From: an uncultured Lachnospiraceae bacterium
GTDB taxonomy: Bacteria > Bacillota > Clostridia > Lachnospirales > Lachnospiraceae
Direction of reading: 5' to 3'
Assembly (NCBI GenBank): GCA_947630595.1
Contig: CANRIG010000017.1
Location: 1-46,797 of the forward strand
DNA length: 46,797 bases
Shown: in pieces, positions 33,983-42,525 of the stretch
Numbering within the stretch: position 1 is the first letter of the stretch
Layout: every line of letters begins with the position of its first letter
Position numbers and translations under genes: made by a program
Notes under the pieces: model-generated
The model's input: only the letters and a program-made list of their open reading frames with translations
Told to the model about the DNA's origin: nothing
The model's database searches: none

Positions 33983-35260
33983 ATGATCATACGATACGCC
34001 GCTCCCCTGCGCGGGGAGCTCGCCGTTCCCGGCGACAAGTCCATTTCACACCGCAGCATCATGCTGGGCGCTCTGGCCGAGGGGCGCACCGAGGTCAGCC
34101 ACTTTCTGACCGGGGCCGACTGCCTGTCCACGATTTCCTGCTTCCGGCAGATGGGGATCGACATCTCCGTTGACGGCACGCGCGTCGAGGTGCTCGGGAA
34201 AGGGCTGCACGGCCTGTCGGAGCCGTCCGATGTGCTGGACGCCGGAAACAGCGGCACGACGGTGCGGCTGATGTCCGGCATTCTCGCCGGCCAGCCGTTC
34301 GCGTCGGCAATCACCGGGGACGATTCCATTCAGAAACGGCCGATGAAGCGCATCATCGAGCCGCTCACGCAGATGCAGGCCTCGGTCGTCTCCCTGCGGG
34401 ACAACGGCTGCGTGCCGCTCTCCATCCGCGGAGGCCGGCTGTGCGGCATTCACTATGTCTCCCCGGTGGCCTCGGCGCAGGTCAAATCCTGCGTGCTTCT
34501 GGCCGGACTGTATGCGGACGGGCCGGTCAGCGTCACGGAGCCGGTGGTCTCCCGCAATCACTCCGAGCTGATGCTGCGCTATTTCGGCGCGGATGTCGTC
34601 TCTGAGGGCACCACCGTCTCCGTCCGCCCGCAGCCGCTCCTGACCGGACAGAAGGTTCAGGTGCCCGGAGACATTTCCTCGGCCGCCTATTTCATCGCCG
34701 CGGCCCTGCTCGTGCCGGGTTCGGAGGTTCTGCTGCGAAACGTCGGCATCAATCCCACGCGCGACGGCATGCTGCGCATCTGCGCGGCCATGGGCGCCGA
34801 CATCACCCTGCTGAACCGCGACGATTCCGGGGCGGAACCGTGCGCCGACCTGCTGGTGCGCAGCAGTTCCCTGAAAGGCACGGTGATCGGGGGCGATATC
34901 ATTCCCACGCTGATCGACGAGCTGCCGGTGCTGGCCGTGCTCGGCGCGTTTGCAGAGGGAACGACCGTCATCCGCGACGCCGCCGAGCTGAAAGTAAAGG
35001 AATCGGACCGCATCGCCGTCATGATCGAAAATCTGCGGCGCATCGGCTGTGACGTCGAGCCGGCGGACGACGGCATGATCATTCACGGCGGCCGCCCGCT
35101 GCACGGCGCGGTGATTGACAGCAAAAAAGACCACCGCGTGGCTATGAGCTTTGCGGTGGCCGCGCTCGCCTGCGACGGCGAGATGGAGATTGCGGACGGC
35201 GACTGTGTCCGGATCAGCTATCCGCAGTTTTATGAAGATCTGCGGCAGTTGTGCCGCTAA
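33983..35260 (+). CDS. aroA: 3-phosphoshikimate 1-carboxyvinyltransferase (EPSP synthase)
   Basis: A 425-residue enzyme joining phosphoenolpyruvate to shikimate-3-phosphate in the sixth step of the shikimate pathway. Conserved blocks include GDKSISHRS (17-25), DAGNSGTTVRLM (86-97), RPMKR (119-123), a SRNHSELMLRYFG segment and KESDRI near 337. The two-lobed inside-out alpha/beta barrel repeat is full length. AAAGGAG lies 5-6 nt before the ATG. It is the second gene of the tyrA-aroA operon and is directly followed by an intrinsic terminator. Confidence 0.97.
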   Translation: MIIRYAAPLRGELAVPGDKSISHRSIMLGALAEGRTEVSHFLTGADCLSTISCFRQMGIDISVDGTRVEVLGKGLHGLSEPSDVLDAGNSGTTVRLMSGILAGQPFASAITGDDSIQKRPMKRIIEPLTQMQASVVSLRDNGCVPLSIRGGRLCGIHYVSPVASAQVKSCVLLAGLYADGPVSVTEPVVSRNHSELMLRYFGADVVSEGTTVSVRPQPLLTGQKVQVPGDISSAAYFIAAALLVPGSEVLLRNVGINPTRDGMLRICAAMGADITLLNRDDSGAEPCADLLVRSSSLKGTVIGGDIIPTLIDELPVLAVLGAFAEGTTVIRDAAELKVKESDRIAVMIENLRRIGCDVEPADDGMIIHGGRPLHGAVIDSKKDHRVAMSFAVAALACDGEMEIADGDCVRISYPQFYEDLRQLCR

Positions 35261-35274
35261 TCCGTTTCCCGGGG

Positions 35275-35317
35275 CTGCGGGGCTGCCGCAGAAATATCAG
35301 GCAGCCCCGCAGTTTTT
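35275..35317 (+). terminator. Intrinsic terminator of tyrA-aroA
   Basis: CTGCGGGGCTGCC (35275-35287) and GGCAGCCCCGCAG (35300-35312) form a perfect 13-bp stem with a 12-nt loop, followed by TTTTT (35313-35317). It sits 14 bp after the aroA stop. On the minus strand there is no T-run, so it serves the plus strand. Confidence 0.95.
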
Positions 35318-35340
35318 ATACTTCTGTCCCGGATTCTTTT

Positions 35341-37779
35341 TTATGCTTCTGTTCCAGACTCCGGCGCCTCCTGCGTTTCAGGTTCCGGTATCTCCCATCC
35401 GAACGCGGAGGCCTCCTGTTCGTTCCAGTACAGCTCTCCGTCCTTTCTGGCGGCCGCGCAGCCGCTCTCCACGTGTTCCTCCCGCATACCGAACACCGGG
35501 ATTCCGACTTCTTTCGCGTACGCGCATATGGTCTGTACCAGTCCGTTTATTTCTGCGTCATCGATGCAGAAAATACAGCCTACTTTGCCAACCAGCTCGG
35601 AAGCAACCAGATCGATCTCCACCTCATCCTCCAGTTCCCTGGCTTCGACTGAGATGCCATAGGAAGCGGCAAGCTCCGTGTACGCTGCCAGCTGTTCTTC
35701 CGCATTCCGGTTCTGTGCAGAGTAAATGATGCCGACGCTCTGCGTCTCCGGGGCCAACGTGCGCAGAAGTTCAAACTGGCTTTCCGCGCTCTCCTGCCAC
35801 TGTGCGGGCGTCGTTTCCACATCCGCTGCCGTCCCGTCAGTTTCTGTCTCTGTTACTGTTTCCGTTTCGCTCCTGGATTCACTCTCTGTTTGCGTTTCGG
35901 GTTCCGTCACAGGTTCCGTCTCGTTTTCTGTCAGGGCTTCCGTTACTTCTTCGGTCTCAGTCTCAGATTCCGTCTCCGTCTCGCTCTCAGATTCACTTTC
36001 TGTCTGCGTTTCGGATTCTGTCACAGCTTCCGTCACAGTCTCTGTCACAGGTTCCGTTACTTCTTCGGTCTCAGTTTCAGATTCCGTCTCCGTCTCGCTC
36101 TCGGATTCACTTTCTGTCTGCGTTTCGGATTCCGTCCCGGTTTCTGTCAGGGCTTCCGTAACTGCTTCGGTCCCTGTCTCAGACTCAGCTTCCGTCTCTG
36201 TTTCGCTTTCGGATTCACCCTCTGTCTGCGTTTCGGGTTCTGGCACAGATTCCGTCACGGCTTCGGTCTCGTTTCGCTCCGCCCACTCTGCCTGCAGATC
36301 GGCGATTTCTCCGACAATATTATTGTTTTCGATCTCATCCATATCCGCCGAATGAATGAGGTCGGAGCGCACGAATGCGTTCGTCACGGCGTCCTCCGCA
36401 GAGAAACGAATCTCGGACCAGCCGTCTGCATTCCGCCGCACGACGAGCACCGGATCGTTTGCCTCCAGCCCGCCGACCTTCTCAGAATCGGCCGAAGCCG
36501 CCGCACGCACATTGATCGTCTCGTTTGCAAGATAAAGGGAATCTACGCCGCTCAGGTACTCTGTTTTAACATAACCATCCAGAAACCCTTCCGGCGTCTC
36601 AAAACGGATTCCGCACCACTCGCCCTCGTCACGCAGCCAGATTACTTCCATCCCTGTGCTCAGCGTCGCCAGAACCTCGGAATCTGTGCTGGGTTCCGAG
36701 CGCACCCTGATATAGTCATTCACAATCCTGATTTCCGGCTTCGCCTCTGTTTCAGGCTCTGTCTCAGTCTCCGTTGTCGTTTCCGGCTCGGTTTCGTTCT
36801 TTGTTTCTGCTTCCGTTTCAGTCTCGCTCCCGGTTTCCGTCTCAGTCTCTGTTTCCGTTTCGCTTTCCGATTCCGTCCCGTTTTCTGTTTCGCTCTTTGT
36901 CTCAGTCGCCGCTTCACTTTCCGGCTCCGTCTCGTCCCCGGTCGTCACTTCGCTTCCCGTCTCTGTCTCGTTTCCAGTCGCCGTTTCGCTTTCCGGTTCC
37001 GTCTCACTCTCCGGCTCCGTCTCGCCCTCGGTCAAGCGCTGCGTTTCTGTCTGCGTCTCCGACTGTTCCTGGACTTCCGGGCTGGTCTGCCCCGACAAGG
37101 TCCCGGAAGCCGGTACGGTTTCCGACTGCTCCTGCGACTCCGGCTGCTCCGGAACCGCAAGGCCGGGTTTTGTCTCCGCCGGCAGGCGCTGTGCCTGCGG
37201 CTGCGGCTGTGTTTCCGGCGGCTGCGTTTCCGGCTCCTGTCTCACGGTCGAAGGCTGCGTGCTCCGCCGCTGCGTCTCCCCCTGTTTCCGTGTCTCCGTC
37301 TGTTTTCGTGTCTCCGTTTCGGGTTCCGTCTGCTCCTGCGCCCCGGTCTGCGGCTCCGACTGTCCGCGCTTTTCCGGCTGCCGCTGCGTCTCTGTCCCGG
37401 ATTCTGACTGTTCCTCCGCGGGCGTCTTTCCCGGCTTGCCGGCAAACGTCATCCCTTCGTCGAGGATTTCGTCGCCGGACTGGTTTTCCGCAGGAATTTC
37501 TTCCGTCTCGTCAAGAGGAATCCCCTGTTTGGCATTTGCCCGGGCGGTGGCTGTCACTTCGTTTTCACCGGCCAGGTCCAGCTCCAGAGCCTCCGTCGAC
37601 AGTTCTTCGAGAACCTCCTCGCTTTGCTCCATTGCCTTCTCCGGATCGCCGTCCAGAAGCTCCATCTCAGCCACGACCAGAGTCTGCGGCTCCGTCTCCT
37701 CCTGTTTTGCTCCGCAGCCGCCAAGCACGGTCACTGCCGCCGACACGCCCAGCAGGGCGCAGATTGCCTTGTACTTCAT
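35341..37779 (-). CDS. Repeat-rich lipoprotein: Glu/Thr-rich arms, two SH3-like domains, ABC_sub_bind-like C-terminus
   Basis: An 812-residue exported lipoprotein. The signal peptide ends with lipobox LGGC (C22). Residues about 120-345 are low-complexity (Gln/Pro/Glu, then Glu-Thr-Ser). Two bacterial SH3-like domains follow (about 348-410, with YIRVRSEPSTDSEVL, and about 414-476, with TINVRAAASADSEKV), usual in cell-wall-binding proteins. A second acidic region with repeats spans 516-648. Residues about 661-795 resemble the sugar/amino-acid-binding-protein-like ABC_sub_bind (TrpX) fold: FELLRTLAPETQSVGIIYSA, later VGCIFCIDDAEINGL and GIPVFGMREEHVESGCAAA. No transporter genes adjoin it. The start at 37779 gives the proper signal peptide, with GGGGGA upstream; the frame is open 26 codons further but that part overlaps the pnp terminator. 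Function is unknown: possibly a wall-spanning sensor or binding protein on a long acidic stalk. Confidence 0.85.
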   Translation of the reverse strand: MKYKAICALLGVSAAVTVLGGCGAKQEETEPQTLVVAEMELLDGDPEKAMEQSEEVLEELSTEALELDLAGENEVTATARANAKQGIPLDETEEIPAENQSGDEILDEGMTFAGKPGKTPAEEQSESGTETQRQPEKRGQSEPQTGAQEQTEPETETRKQTETRKQGETQRRSTQPSTVRQEPETQPPETQPQPQAQRLPAETKPGLAVPEQPESQEQSETVPASGTLSGQTSPEVQEQSETQTETQRLTEGETEPESETEPESETATGNETETGSEVTTGDETEPESEAATETKSETENGTESESETETETETETGSETETEAETKNETEPETTTETETEPETEAKPEIRIVNDYIRVRSEPSTDSEVLATLSTGMEVIWLRDEGEWCGIRFETPEGFLDGYVKTEYLSGVDSLYLANETINVRAAASADSEKVGGLEANDPVLVVRRNADGWSEIRFSAEDAVTNAFVRSDLIHSADMDEIENNNIVGEIADLQAEWAERNETEAVTESVPEPETQTEGESESETETEAESETGTEAVTEALTETGTESETQTESESESETETESETETEEVTEPVTETVTEAVTESETQTESESESETETESETETEEVTEALTENETEPVTEPETQTESESRSETETVTETETDGTAADVETTPAQWQESAESQFELLRTLAPETQSVGIIYSAQNRNAEEQLAAYTELAASYGISVEARELEDEVEIDLVASELVGKVGCIFCIDDAEINGLVQTICAYAKEVGIPVFGMREEHVESGCAAARKDGELYWNEQEASAFGWEIPEPETQEAPESGTEA
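35836..36234 (-). repeat. About 114-bp in-frame repeat encoding Glu/Thr/Ser-rich units
   Basis: Units begin ETQTES/EGES at lipoprotein residues 516, 552, 590 and 628, spaced 36, 38 and 38 residues. Each holds SESETETESETETEEVTE-like text followed by a Val/Ala-Thr-Glu stretch. The two 38-residue units are almost identical at DNA level. Confidence 0.88.
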
Positions 37780-37814
37780 TTGAATCCCCCTTACTTCCCG
37801 GAAATATTGCATGA

Positions 37815-37862
37815 TATAGAAAGAGACTATTGCAGGAACCTCCGACGAGTCCTGCAACAGTC
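37815..37862 (-). terminator. Terminator of the infB-pnp operon
   Basis: Minus-strand GACTGTTGCAGGA (37862-37850) pairs with TCCTGCAATAGTC (37837-37825) over 13 positions with one G-U wobble and a 12-nt loop. TCTTTCTATA follows. It starts 12 bp past the pnp stop. The interrupted T-tract suggests partial read-through, and no convincing separate promoter for the lipoprotein gene is visible in the remaining about 35 bp. Confidence 0.72.
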
Positions 37863-37873
37863 CCTGGGTATGG

Positions 37874-39961
37874 TCAATTCTTTACGTCTTTGATGCTGAA
37901 GCTCATCCTGCCCATCTTGTCCTTGCCAAGGCAGACCACCTTCACTTTGTCGCCAAGCGTGAGCACATCCTCCACGCGGTTGATCCGCTCCCTGGCAATC
38001 TTGGAAATGTGCACCATTCCCTCCTTGCCCGGCGCAAACTCCACAAACGCGCCGAACTCCTTGATGCTGACCACCTCGCCGGTGAATACCTGCCCCGCCT
38101 CGAAATCGGTCACGATAATGCGGATCATCTCCGCGGCCTTGTCCATCATCGCCTGGTCGGTGCCGCAGATGGATACGAAGCCGTCGTCGTTGATGTCGAT
38201 GCGGACGCCGGTGCGCTCGATGATCGTGTTGATCGTCTTGCCGCGCTGTCCGACCACATCGCCGATCTTCTGCGGGTCAATCTGCATCTGCGCGATCTTC
38301 GGCGCATACTTGCCGACGGTCGGTCTCGGCTCGGAAATGCACGGCATCATGATCTCTTTGAGGATGTATTCCCTCGCCTCGTGCGTGCGGGAAATCGCTT
38401 CCTCCACGATCGGGCGGGTGAGTCCGTGAATCTTGATGTCCATCTGGATGGCCGTGATGCCGTCCAGCGTACCCGCCACTTTGAAGTCCATATCGCCAAA
38501 GAAGTCCTCAAGACCCTGAATATCGGTCAGGACAATGTAATCGTCGTCGGTCTCGCCGGTCACCAGGCCGCAGGAAATGCCCGCCACCATCTTCTTGATC
38601 GGTACGCCTGCCGCCATCAGCGACATCGTGGACGCACATACGCTGGCCTGCGACGTGGAGCCGTTCGACTCAAAGGTCTCGGACACGGTGCGGATTGCGT
38701 ACGGGAATTCCTCCTCCGACGGAAGCACCGGCAGCAGCGCTTTCTCCGCCAGCGCGCCGTGGCCGATCTCACGGCGTCCCGGTCCGCGGCTGACCTTCGT
38801 CTCGCCTACGGAGTAGGACGGGAAATTGTAATGGTGCATGTAGCGCTTGCCCGTGATATTCTCATCGAGGCCGTCCACCTTCTGCATATCGGAAAGCGGC
38901 GCCAGCGTGGTAATCGTGCAGATCTGCGTCTGGCCGCGGGTAAACATGGCCGAACCGTGCACCCTCGGAATCAGGTCCACCTCCGCCGCCAGCGGGCGAA
39001 TCTGCGTGATCGCGCGGCCGTCCGGGCGCTTGTGGTCTTTGAGGATCATCTTGCGCACGGTCTTTTTCTGGTACTGGTACAGTGCCTCGGGGAGCAGGGC
39101 CAGCCACTCCTCGTTGTCCGCGAACGCCTCCTCGAGCTTTGCGGAAATCTGGCGGATATTCTCCTCGCGCACCTGCTTTACATCGGTGAAGACAGCCGTC
39201 TCCATCTCCTCCGGCGGCACGATCTTCCGCATCTCCTCAAACAGCTCCTCCGGAACGGCGCAGCTCTCGTAGGAGTGTTTCGGCTTGCCGACCTCGGCCA
39301 CGATCTTATTGATAAAGTCGATGATCTCCAGGTTGATCGCGTGACATTTGTAAATGGCGTCGATCATGACGTCGTCCTTCACCTCGTTCGCGCCGGCCTC
39401 GATCATGATCACCTTCTGGCCGGTGGAAGCGACCGTGAGCTGCAGGTCGCCCTCGTCCCACTGCGTCTGGGAGGGATTGACGATGAGCTCGCCGTCCACA
39501 AGGCCCATCTGCGTCATCGCGCACGGGCCGTCAAACGGAATGTCCGAAATCGAGGTGGCAATCGCCGCGCCCAGCATGGCGGTCAGCTCCGGACGGCACT
39601 CCGGCTGTACGGACATGACCATGTTGTTGAGGGTGACGTCGTTGCGGTAATCCTTGGGGAACAGCGGGCGCATCGGGCGGTCGATCACGCGGGACGTGAG
39701 AATCGCGTTCTCCGACGGCTTGCCCTCTCTCTTGTTGAATCCGCCCGGAATCTTGCCCACGGAATAAAATTTTTCTTCGTATTCTACGCTCAGCGGGAAA
39801 AAGTCAATCCCGTCGCGCGGCTTCTCGGAAGCCGTCGCGGTGGAGAGCACCGTCGTCTCCCCGTAATGCATGAACGCACAGCCGTTCGCCTGCGCACCCA
39901 CGCGTCCTACGTCCACCGTCAGAGTCCTGCCGGCCAGTTCCATCGAATAACTCTTATACAT
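37874..39961 (-). CDS. pnp: Polyribonucleotide nucleotidyltransferase (PNPase)
   Basis: A 695-residue phosphorolytic 3'-5' exoribonuclease of the mRNA degradation machinery. Two RNase PH-like domains are present (first with RPMRPLFPKDYRNDV; second with VHGSAMFTRGQTQ and GPGRREIGHGALAE). A KH domain (about 555-615, with IGDVVGQRGKTINTIIERTG) and an S1 domain (about 620-690, VFTGEVVSIKEFGAFVEF) complete it. Length is normal. AAGGAG lies 8-9 nt before the ATG. It follows rpsO after a 291-bp leader with two hairpins, as in many bacteria where rpsO-pnp are linked. Confidence 0.98.
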   Translation of the reverse strand: MYKSYSMELAGRTLTVDVGRVGAQANGCAFMHYGETTVLSTATASEKPRDGIDFFPLSVEYEEKFYSVGKIPGGFNKREGKPSENAILTSRVIDRPMRPLFPKDYRNDVTLNNMVMSVQPECRPELTAMLGAAIATSISDIPFDGPCAMTQMGLVDGELIVNPSQTQWDEGDLQLTVASTGQKVIMIEAGANEVKDDVMIDAIYKCHAINLEIIDFINKIVAEVGKPKHSYESCAVPEELFEEMRKIVPPEEMETAVFTDVKQVREENIRQISAKLEEAFADNEEWLALLPEALYQYQKKTVRKMILKDHKRPDGRAITQIRPLAAEVDLIPRVHGSAMFTRGQTQICTITTLAPLSDMQKVDGLDENITGKRYMHHYNFPSYSVGETKVSRGPGRREIGHGALAEKALLPVLPSEEEFPYAIRTVSETFESNGSTSQASVCASTMSLMAAGVPIKKMVAGISCGLVTGETDDDYIVLTDIQGLEDFFGDMDFKVAGTLDGITAIQMDIKIHGLTRPIVEEAISRTHEAREYILKEIMMPCISEPRPTVGKYAPKIAQMQIDPQKIGDVVGQRGKTINTIIERTGVRIDINDDGFVSICGTDQAMMDKAAEMIRIIVTDFEAGQVFTGEVVSIKEFGAFVEFAPGKEGMVHISKIARERINRVEDVLTLGDKVKVVCLGKDKMGRMSFSIKDVKN

Positions 39962-40156
39962 ACCTCGTCTCCTTTTCTGATTGTTCTGCAGAACAGGACA
40001 TCTGCAAGAGCTCCGAAACTACTGAAAAAAAGATTCCCTGAAATCTGTTTTTCAGTGGTCTCGGCTTCGTCTTGGCAGATGCCTGATCTCTCCTATTTGC
40101 GCTGCGTAAGCAGCATATTTCCGGTGCAAATTCGTGCGCATCCCCCGGAGGGACTG

Positions 40157-40188
40157 TAGCAAACGGAACATATATTTGACGTTTGCTA
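40157..40188 (-). promoter_or_regulatory. Hairpin in the pnp 5' leader
   Basis: TAGCAAACG (40157-40165) and CGTTTGCTA (40180-40188) are a perfect 9-bp stem with a 14-nt loop, about 200 nt upstream of the pnp ATG. It could be a double-strand cleavage site for autoregulation of pnp, as known for E. coli through RNase III; here that is only an analogy. The rest of 39962-40156 shows no gene. Confidence 0.5.
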
Positions 40189-40206
40189 TAAAACATACAG
40201 GAAAGC

Positions 40207-40241
40207 GGGGCCGCCGCCCGGAAAGCTCCGGACAGCGCCCC
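40207..40241 (-). terminator. GC-rich hairpin after rpsO (partial terminator)
   Basis: GGGGC (40207-40211) pairs with GCCCC (40237-40241), with an inner CCGG/CCGG stem. It lies 12 bp after the rpsO stop. On the minus strand only GCTTTCC follows, so termination would be weak; on the plus strand it is followed by ACTTTTATTT. It probably lowers read-through from rpsO into pnp or stabilises the rpsO message. Confidence 0.5.
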
Positions 40242-40252
40242 ACTTTTATTTC

Positions 40253-40519
40253 CTACTTTCTGATGCCAAGCTTTGCGATCAGCTCACGGTATCCGTCCAG
40301 ATTGGTCTTGCGCAGATACGCCAGCAGTCCGCGTCTCTGACCTACCATTTTCAGAAGTCCTCTTCTGGAATGGTGATCCTTCGGATGCGTCTGCAGATGT
40401 GCGGTCAGCTCCTGAATGCGGGCCGTCAGCACTGCGATCTGAACCTCCGGTGACCCCGTGTCGCCCGGTGTCCTTGCGTACTCGTTGATAATTGCCGTTT
40501 TCTTTTCCTTTGAAATCAT
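40253..40519 (-). CDS. rpsO: 30S ribosomal protein S15
   Basis: An 88-residue protein, full length for bacterial S15, an early 16S rRNA-binding protein of the small-subunit platform. Key blocks are [16 protein letters not shown] (17-32), the [19 protein letters not shown] rRNA-binding segment and [15 protein letters not shown] at the end. GGAGGAG lies 5 nt before the ATG. It has its own strong promoter and a 5' leader of about 85 nt, in which S15 autoregulation would be expected from other bacteria, although I cannot identify a specific binding structure. Confidence 0.98.
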   Translation of the reverse strand: MISKEKKTAIINEYARTPGDTGSPEVQIAVLTARIQELTAHLQTHPKDHHSRRGLLKMVGQRRGLLAYLRKTNLDGYRELIAKLGIRK

Positions 40520-40609
40520 GACAGCTCCTCCTGTTTTTAATCGCCTGCCACCAGGAATCCGGTCGGAGCGTCCAGGATTCTGGGTGACGGCTGAATTTCA
40601 TGCCAGTCT

Positions 40610-40638
40610 AATATAGCATAAGAAAGCATCCGCGTCAA
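40610..40638 (-). promoter_or_regulatory. rpsO promoter
   Basis: Minus-strand TTGACG (40638-40633), 17-bp spacer, TATATT (40615-40610). The predicted start is about 40603. It lies just after ribF, so rpsO-pnp can be expressed apart from the upstream infB-ribF genes. Confidence 0.78.
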
Positions 40639-40672
40639 CCGGAAAAAACTGCGTCCCGCTCAGATGCCCGGT

Positions 40673-41566
40673 TCAAATGCCGAAATATTCTATCCCGGAA
40701 CGGATGTCGCGCTCCATCTGCGCCTTTAATTCCTCCACCGAGGCAAACCGGTGCTCCGGGCGGCAGAACCTGCGGATCCGCACCTCGGCCTCCCGGCCGT
40801 AAAAATCGCCCGCAGCCCCGTACAGGTAGGTCTCCACGCCCAGAAAGCTGCCGTCCACCGTCGGCTTGTAGCCGATGTTGGTCACCCCGTGGCAGCAAAT
40901 CTCCCCCAGCTTCACATCGCTGAAGTAGACGCCCTCCGGCGGCAGCAGCTTGCGGCCGTCCGGGACCTGGTTGATGGTCGGCATGCCGATCCTGCGCCCG
41001 AGCTGGCGGCCGTGCCGCACCGGCCCGCAGACCGGATAATAAAAGCCCAGCAGGTCATGCACCAGCGACATGTCCGCGCAGCTTAACGCCTCCCTTACAA
41101 AGGTGCTGCTGATCTCCCGCCCCTGGCAGCGCTCCTTTTCCATCACCAGCAGGCGGAAGCCGTATTTCTCCTGCAGAGCCTCCAGCAGCTTCACATCCCC
41201 GCTGCGCCTGCAGCCGAAGCGGAAATCCGTGCCCACCACGACGTACTTCGCGCGCAGGCCGCCCGCCAGCACCTCAGAGACAAAATCCTCCGGTTCCATG
41301 CTGAGAATCTGCGGCACATACGGACACCGGATCATGCAGTCGATCCCGCGCCGCTCCAGCAGGGCCTGCCTTTCCCGCTCCGTCAGAAGCGACGGGGCCT
41401 GCTCCGGCGCAATCGTAAACACGATGCCGCGAAAGCCCTGCCCCTGCAGGCGCTCCACCTCCCGCAGCAGCTTCTGATGGCCTCTGTGGAAGCCGTCGAA
41501 CTTGCCCAGTGTGACCACGGAAGGGACATCGGAATAAAATTCTGTCGTATCGTGTATATATTCCAT
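40673..41566 (-). CDS. ribF: Bifunctional riboflavin kinase / FAD synthetase
   Basis: A 297-residue enzyme making FMN and then FAD. The N-terminal adenylyltransferase has VVTLGKFDGFHRGHQ (17-31, HxGH variant) and the ISSTFVREAL block. The C-terminal flavokinase has GRRIGMPTINQ, LPPEGVYFSDV and the closing VEELKAQMERDI. Length is normal. There is an AAGGAG, but 17 nt upstream of the ATG, farther than usual. The family N-terminus MEYIHDTTEF nevertheless supports this start. It sits in the conserved truB-ribF-rpsO order with a 55-bp gap after truB. Confidence 0.96.
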   Translation of the reverse strand: MEYIHDTTEFYSDVPSVVTLGKFDGFHRGHQKLLREVERLQGQGFRGIVFTIAPEQAPSLLTERERQALLERRGIDCMIRCPYVPQILSMEPEDFVSEVLAGGLRAKYVVVGTDFRFGCRRSGDVKLLEALQEKYGFRLLVMEKERCQGREISSTFVREALSCADMSLVHDLLGFYYPVCGPVRHGRQLGRRIGMPTINQVPDGRKLLPPEGVYFSDVKLGEICCHGVTNIGYKPTVDGSFLGVETYLYGAAGDFYGREAEVRIRRFCRPEHRFASVEELKAQMERDIRSGIEYFGI

Positions 41567-41621
41567 CGGTAGTTATCCGCCAGCTCCTTCACATGATGAA
41601 ATCTTCTTTTCTATATATATT

Positions 41622-42512
41622 CTATAAAAACATTTTCACGGCGCGGTAGCTCTGCTTCTGCTCATTCCAGCCGTAGAGAGCCAGGAACTGCCCGTCCGCG
41701 CCGTAAACGCGAATCCGTTCTGCCGCCTCCAGCCGCCCTGCAATCTCCTGCCGCGGCAGCGGATTCCCGTTTCGCACCAGGCGTTCCGCCGCGCCGTCCA
41801 GCGTCACCCGCGGGACCTGCGCAAACAGCGAATCCACGGGCAAAATCAGCTCCTGCAGCCGCCCCTCGTCCCGGCGCCGGACGATCTCGTCCAGCGTCAC
41901 GCTGTCCTCCACCGCAAACGGACCCACCCGCGTGCGCAGGAGGCTTTTCATACAGCCGCCGCAGCCAAGCGCCGCCCCGATGTCGTGGCAGAGGGTGCGG
42001 ATATACGTGCCTTTGGAGCAGGTGACGGTCATGGTCACCTCCGGGAGCCGGATTTCCTCAATCCGGATCTCCTCAATCACAATCGTCCGCGGCCTGCGCT
42101 CCACCTCAATCCCCTGTCTGGCGAGGTCGTACAGCTTCTGCCCGTTCACCTTGAGCGCGGAATACATCGGCGGCACCTGCTGCTGCGGGCCCGTGAAAGC
42201 GGCGATGCAGCGGCGCACCTCTTCCTCATCGCAGGTTACCGGCATTTCCCGCAGAACCCGGCCCGCCATGTCCTGCGTGTCGGTGACGACGCCGAGCAGC
42301 AGCGCCGCCCGGTACTGCTTGTCATGCCCGGCCAGCAGCTCGCAGACCCTGGTGGCCTTTCCGAGACAAACCGGAAGCACGCCCTGTGCCTCCGGATCCA
42401 AGGTACCCGTATGTCCTATTTTTTTCTGTCTGAGGATGCCACGCAGCTTCGCCACCACGTCATGCGAGGTAAAGCCGCTCTCCTTGTAGACATTTATGAT
42501 TCCGTCCGTCAT
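41622..42512 (-). CDS. truB: tRNA pseudouridine-55 synthase
   Basis: A 296-residue enzyme that makes pseudouridine 55 in the T-loop of tRNAs. The start MTDGIINVYKESGFTSHDVV is the family N-terminus. The catalytic Asp39 lies in KIGHTGTLDPEAQGVLP. YSALKVNGQKLYDLARQG and TCSKGTYIRTLCHDIG are the other conserved blocks. The C-terminal extension is PUA-like. The frame is open a further 46 codons upstream into nrnA, but the conserved start and 13-bp spacing favour 42512, with AGGA close upstream. Confidence 0.97.
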   Translation of the reverse strand: MTDGIINVYKESGFTSHDVVAKLRGILRQKKIGHTGTLDPEAQGVLPVCLGKATRVCELLAGHDKQYRAALLLGVVTDTQDMAGRVLREMPVTCDEEEVRRCIAAFTGPQQQVPPMYSALKVNGQKLYDLARQGIEVERRPRTIVIEEIRIEEIRLPEVTMTVTCSKGTYIRTLCHDIGAALGCGGCMKSLLRTRVGPFAVEDSVTLDEIVRRRDEGRLQELILPVDSLFAQVPRVTLDGAAERLVRNGNPLPRQEIAGRLEAAERIRVYGADGQFLALYGWNEQKQSYRAVKMFL

Positions 42513-42525
42513 TGTCCTGCCCCGC

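Noticed and set aside
35890-37407. Open frames antisense to the repeat lipoprotein, encoding Ser/Val- or Phe/Arg-rich repeats
   Set aside because: They are reverse translations of the Glu/Thr repeat. The sense frame has a signal peptide, a lipobox and recognisable domains.
40643-40662. Terminator between ribF and rpsO (small stem before TTTTTT on the minus strand)
   Set aside because: The stem is about 5 bp with a bulge, too weak to claim, although the T6 run is real.
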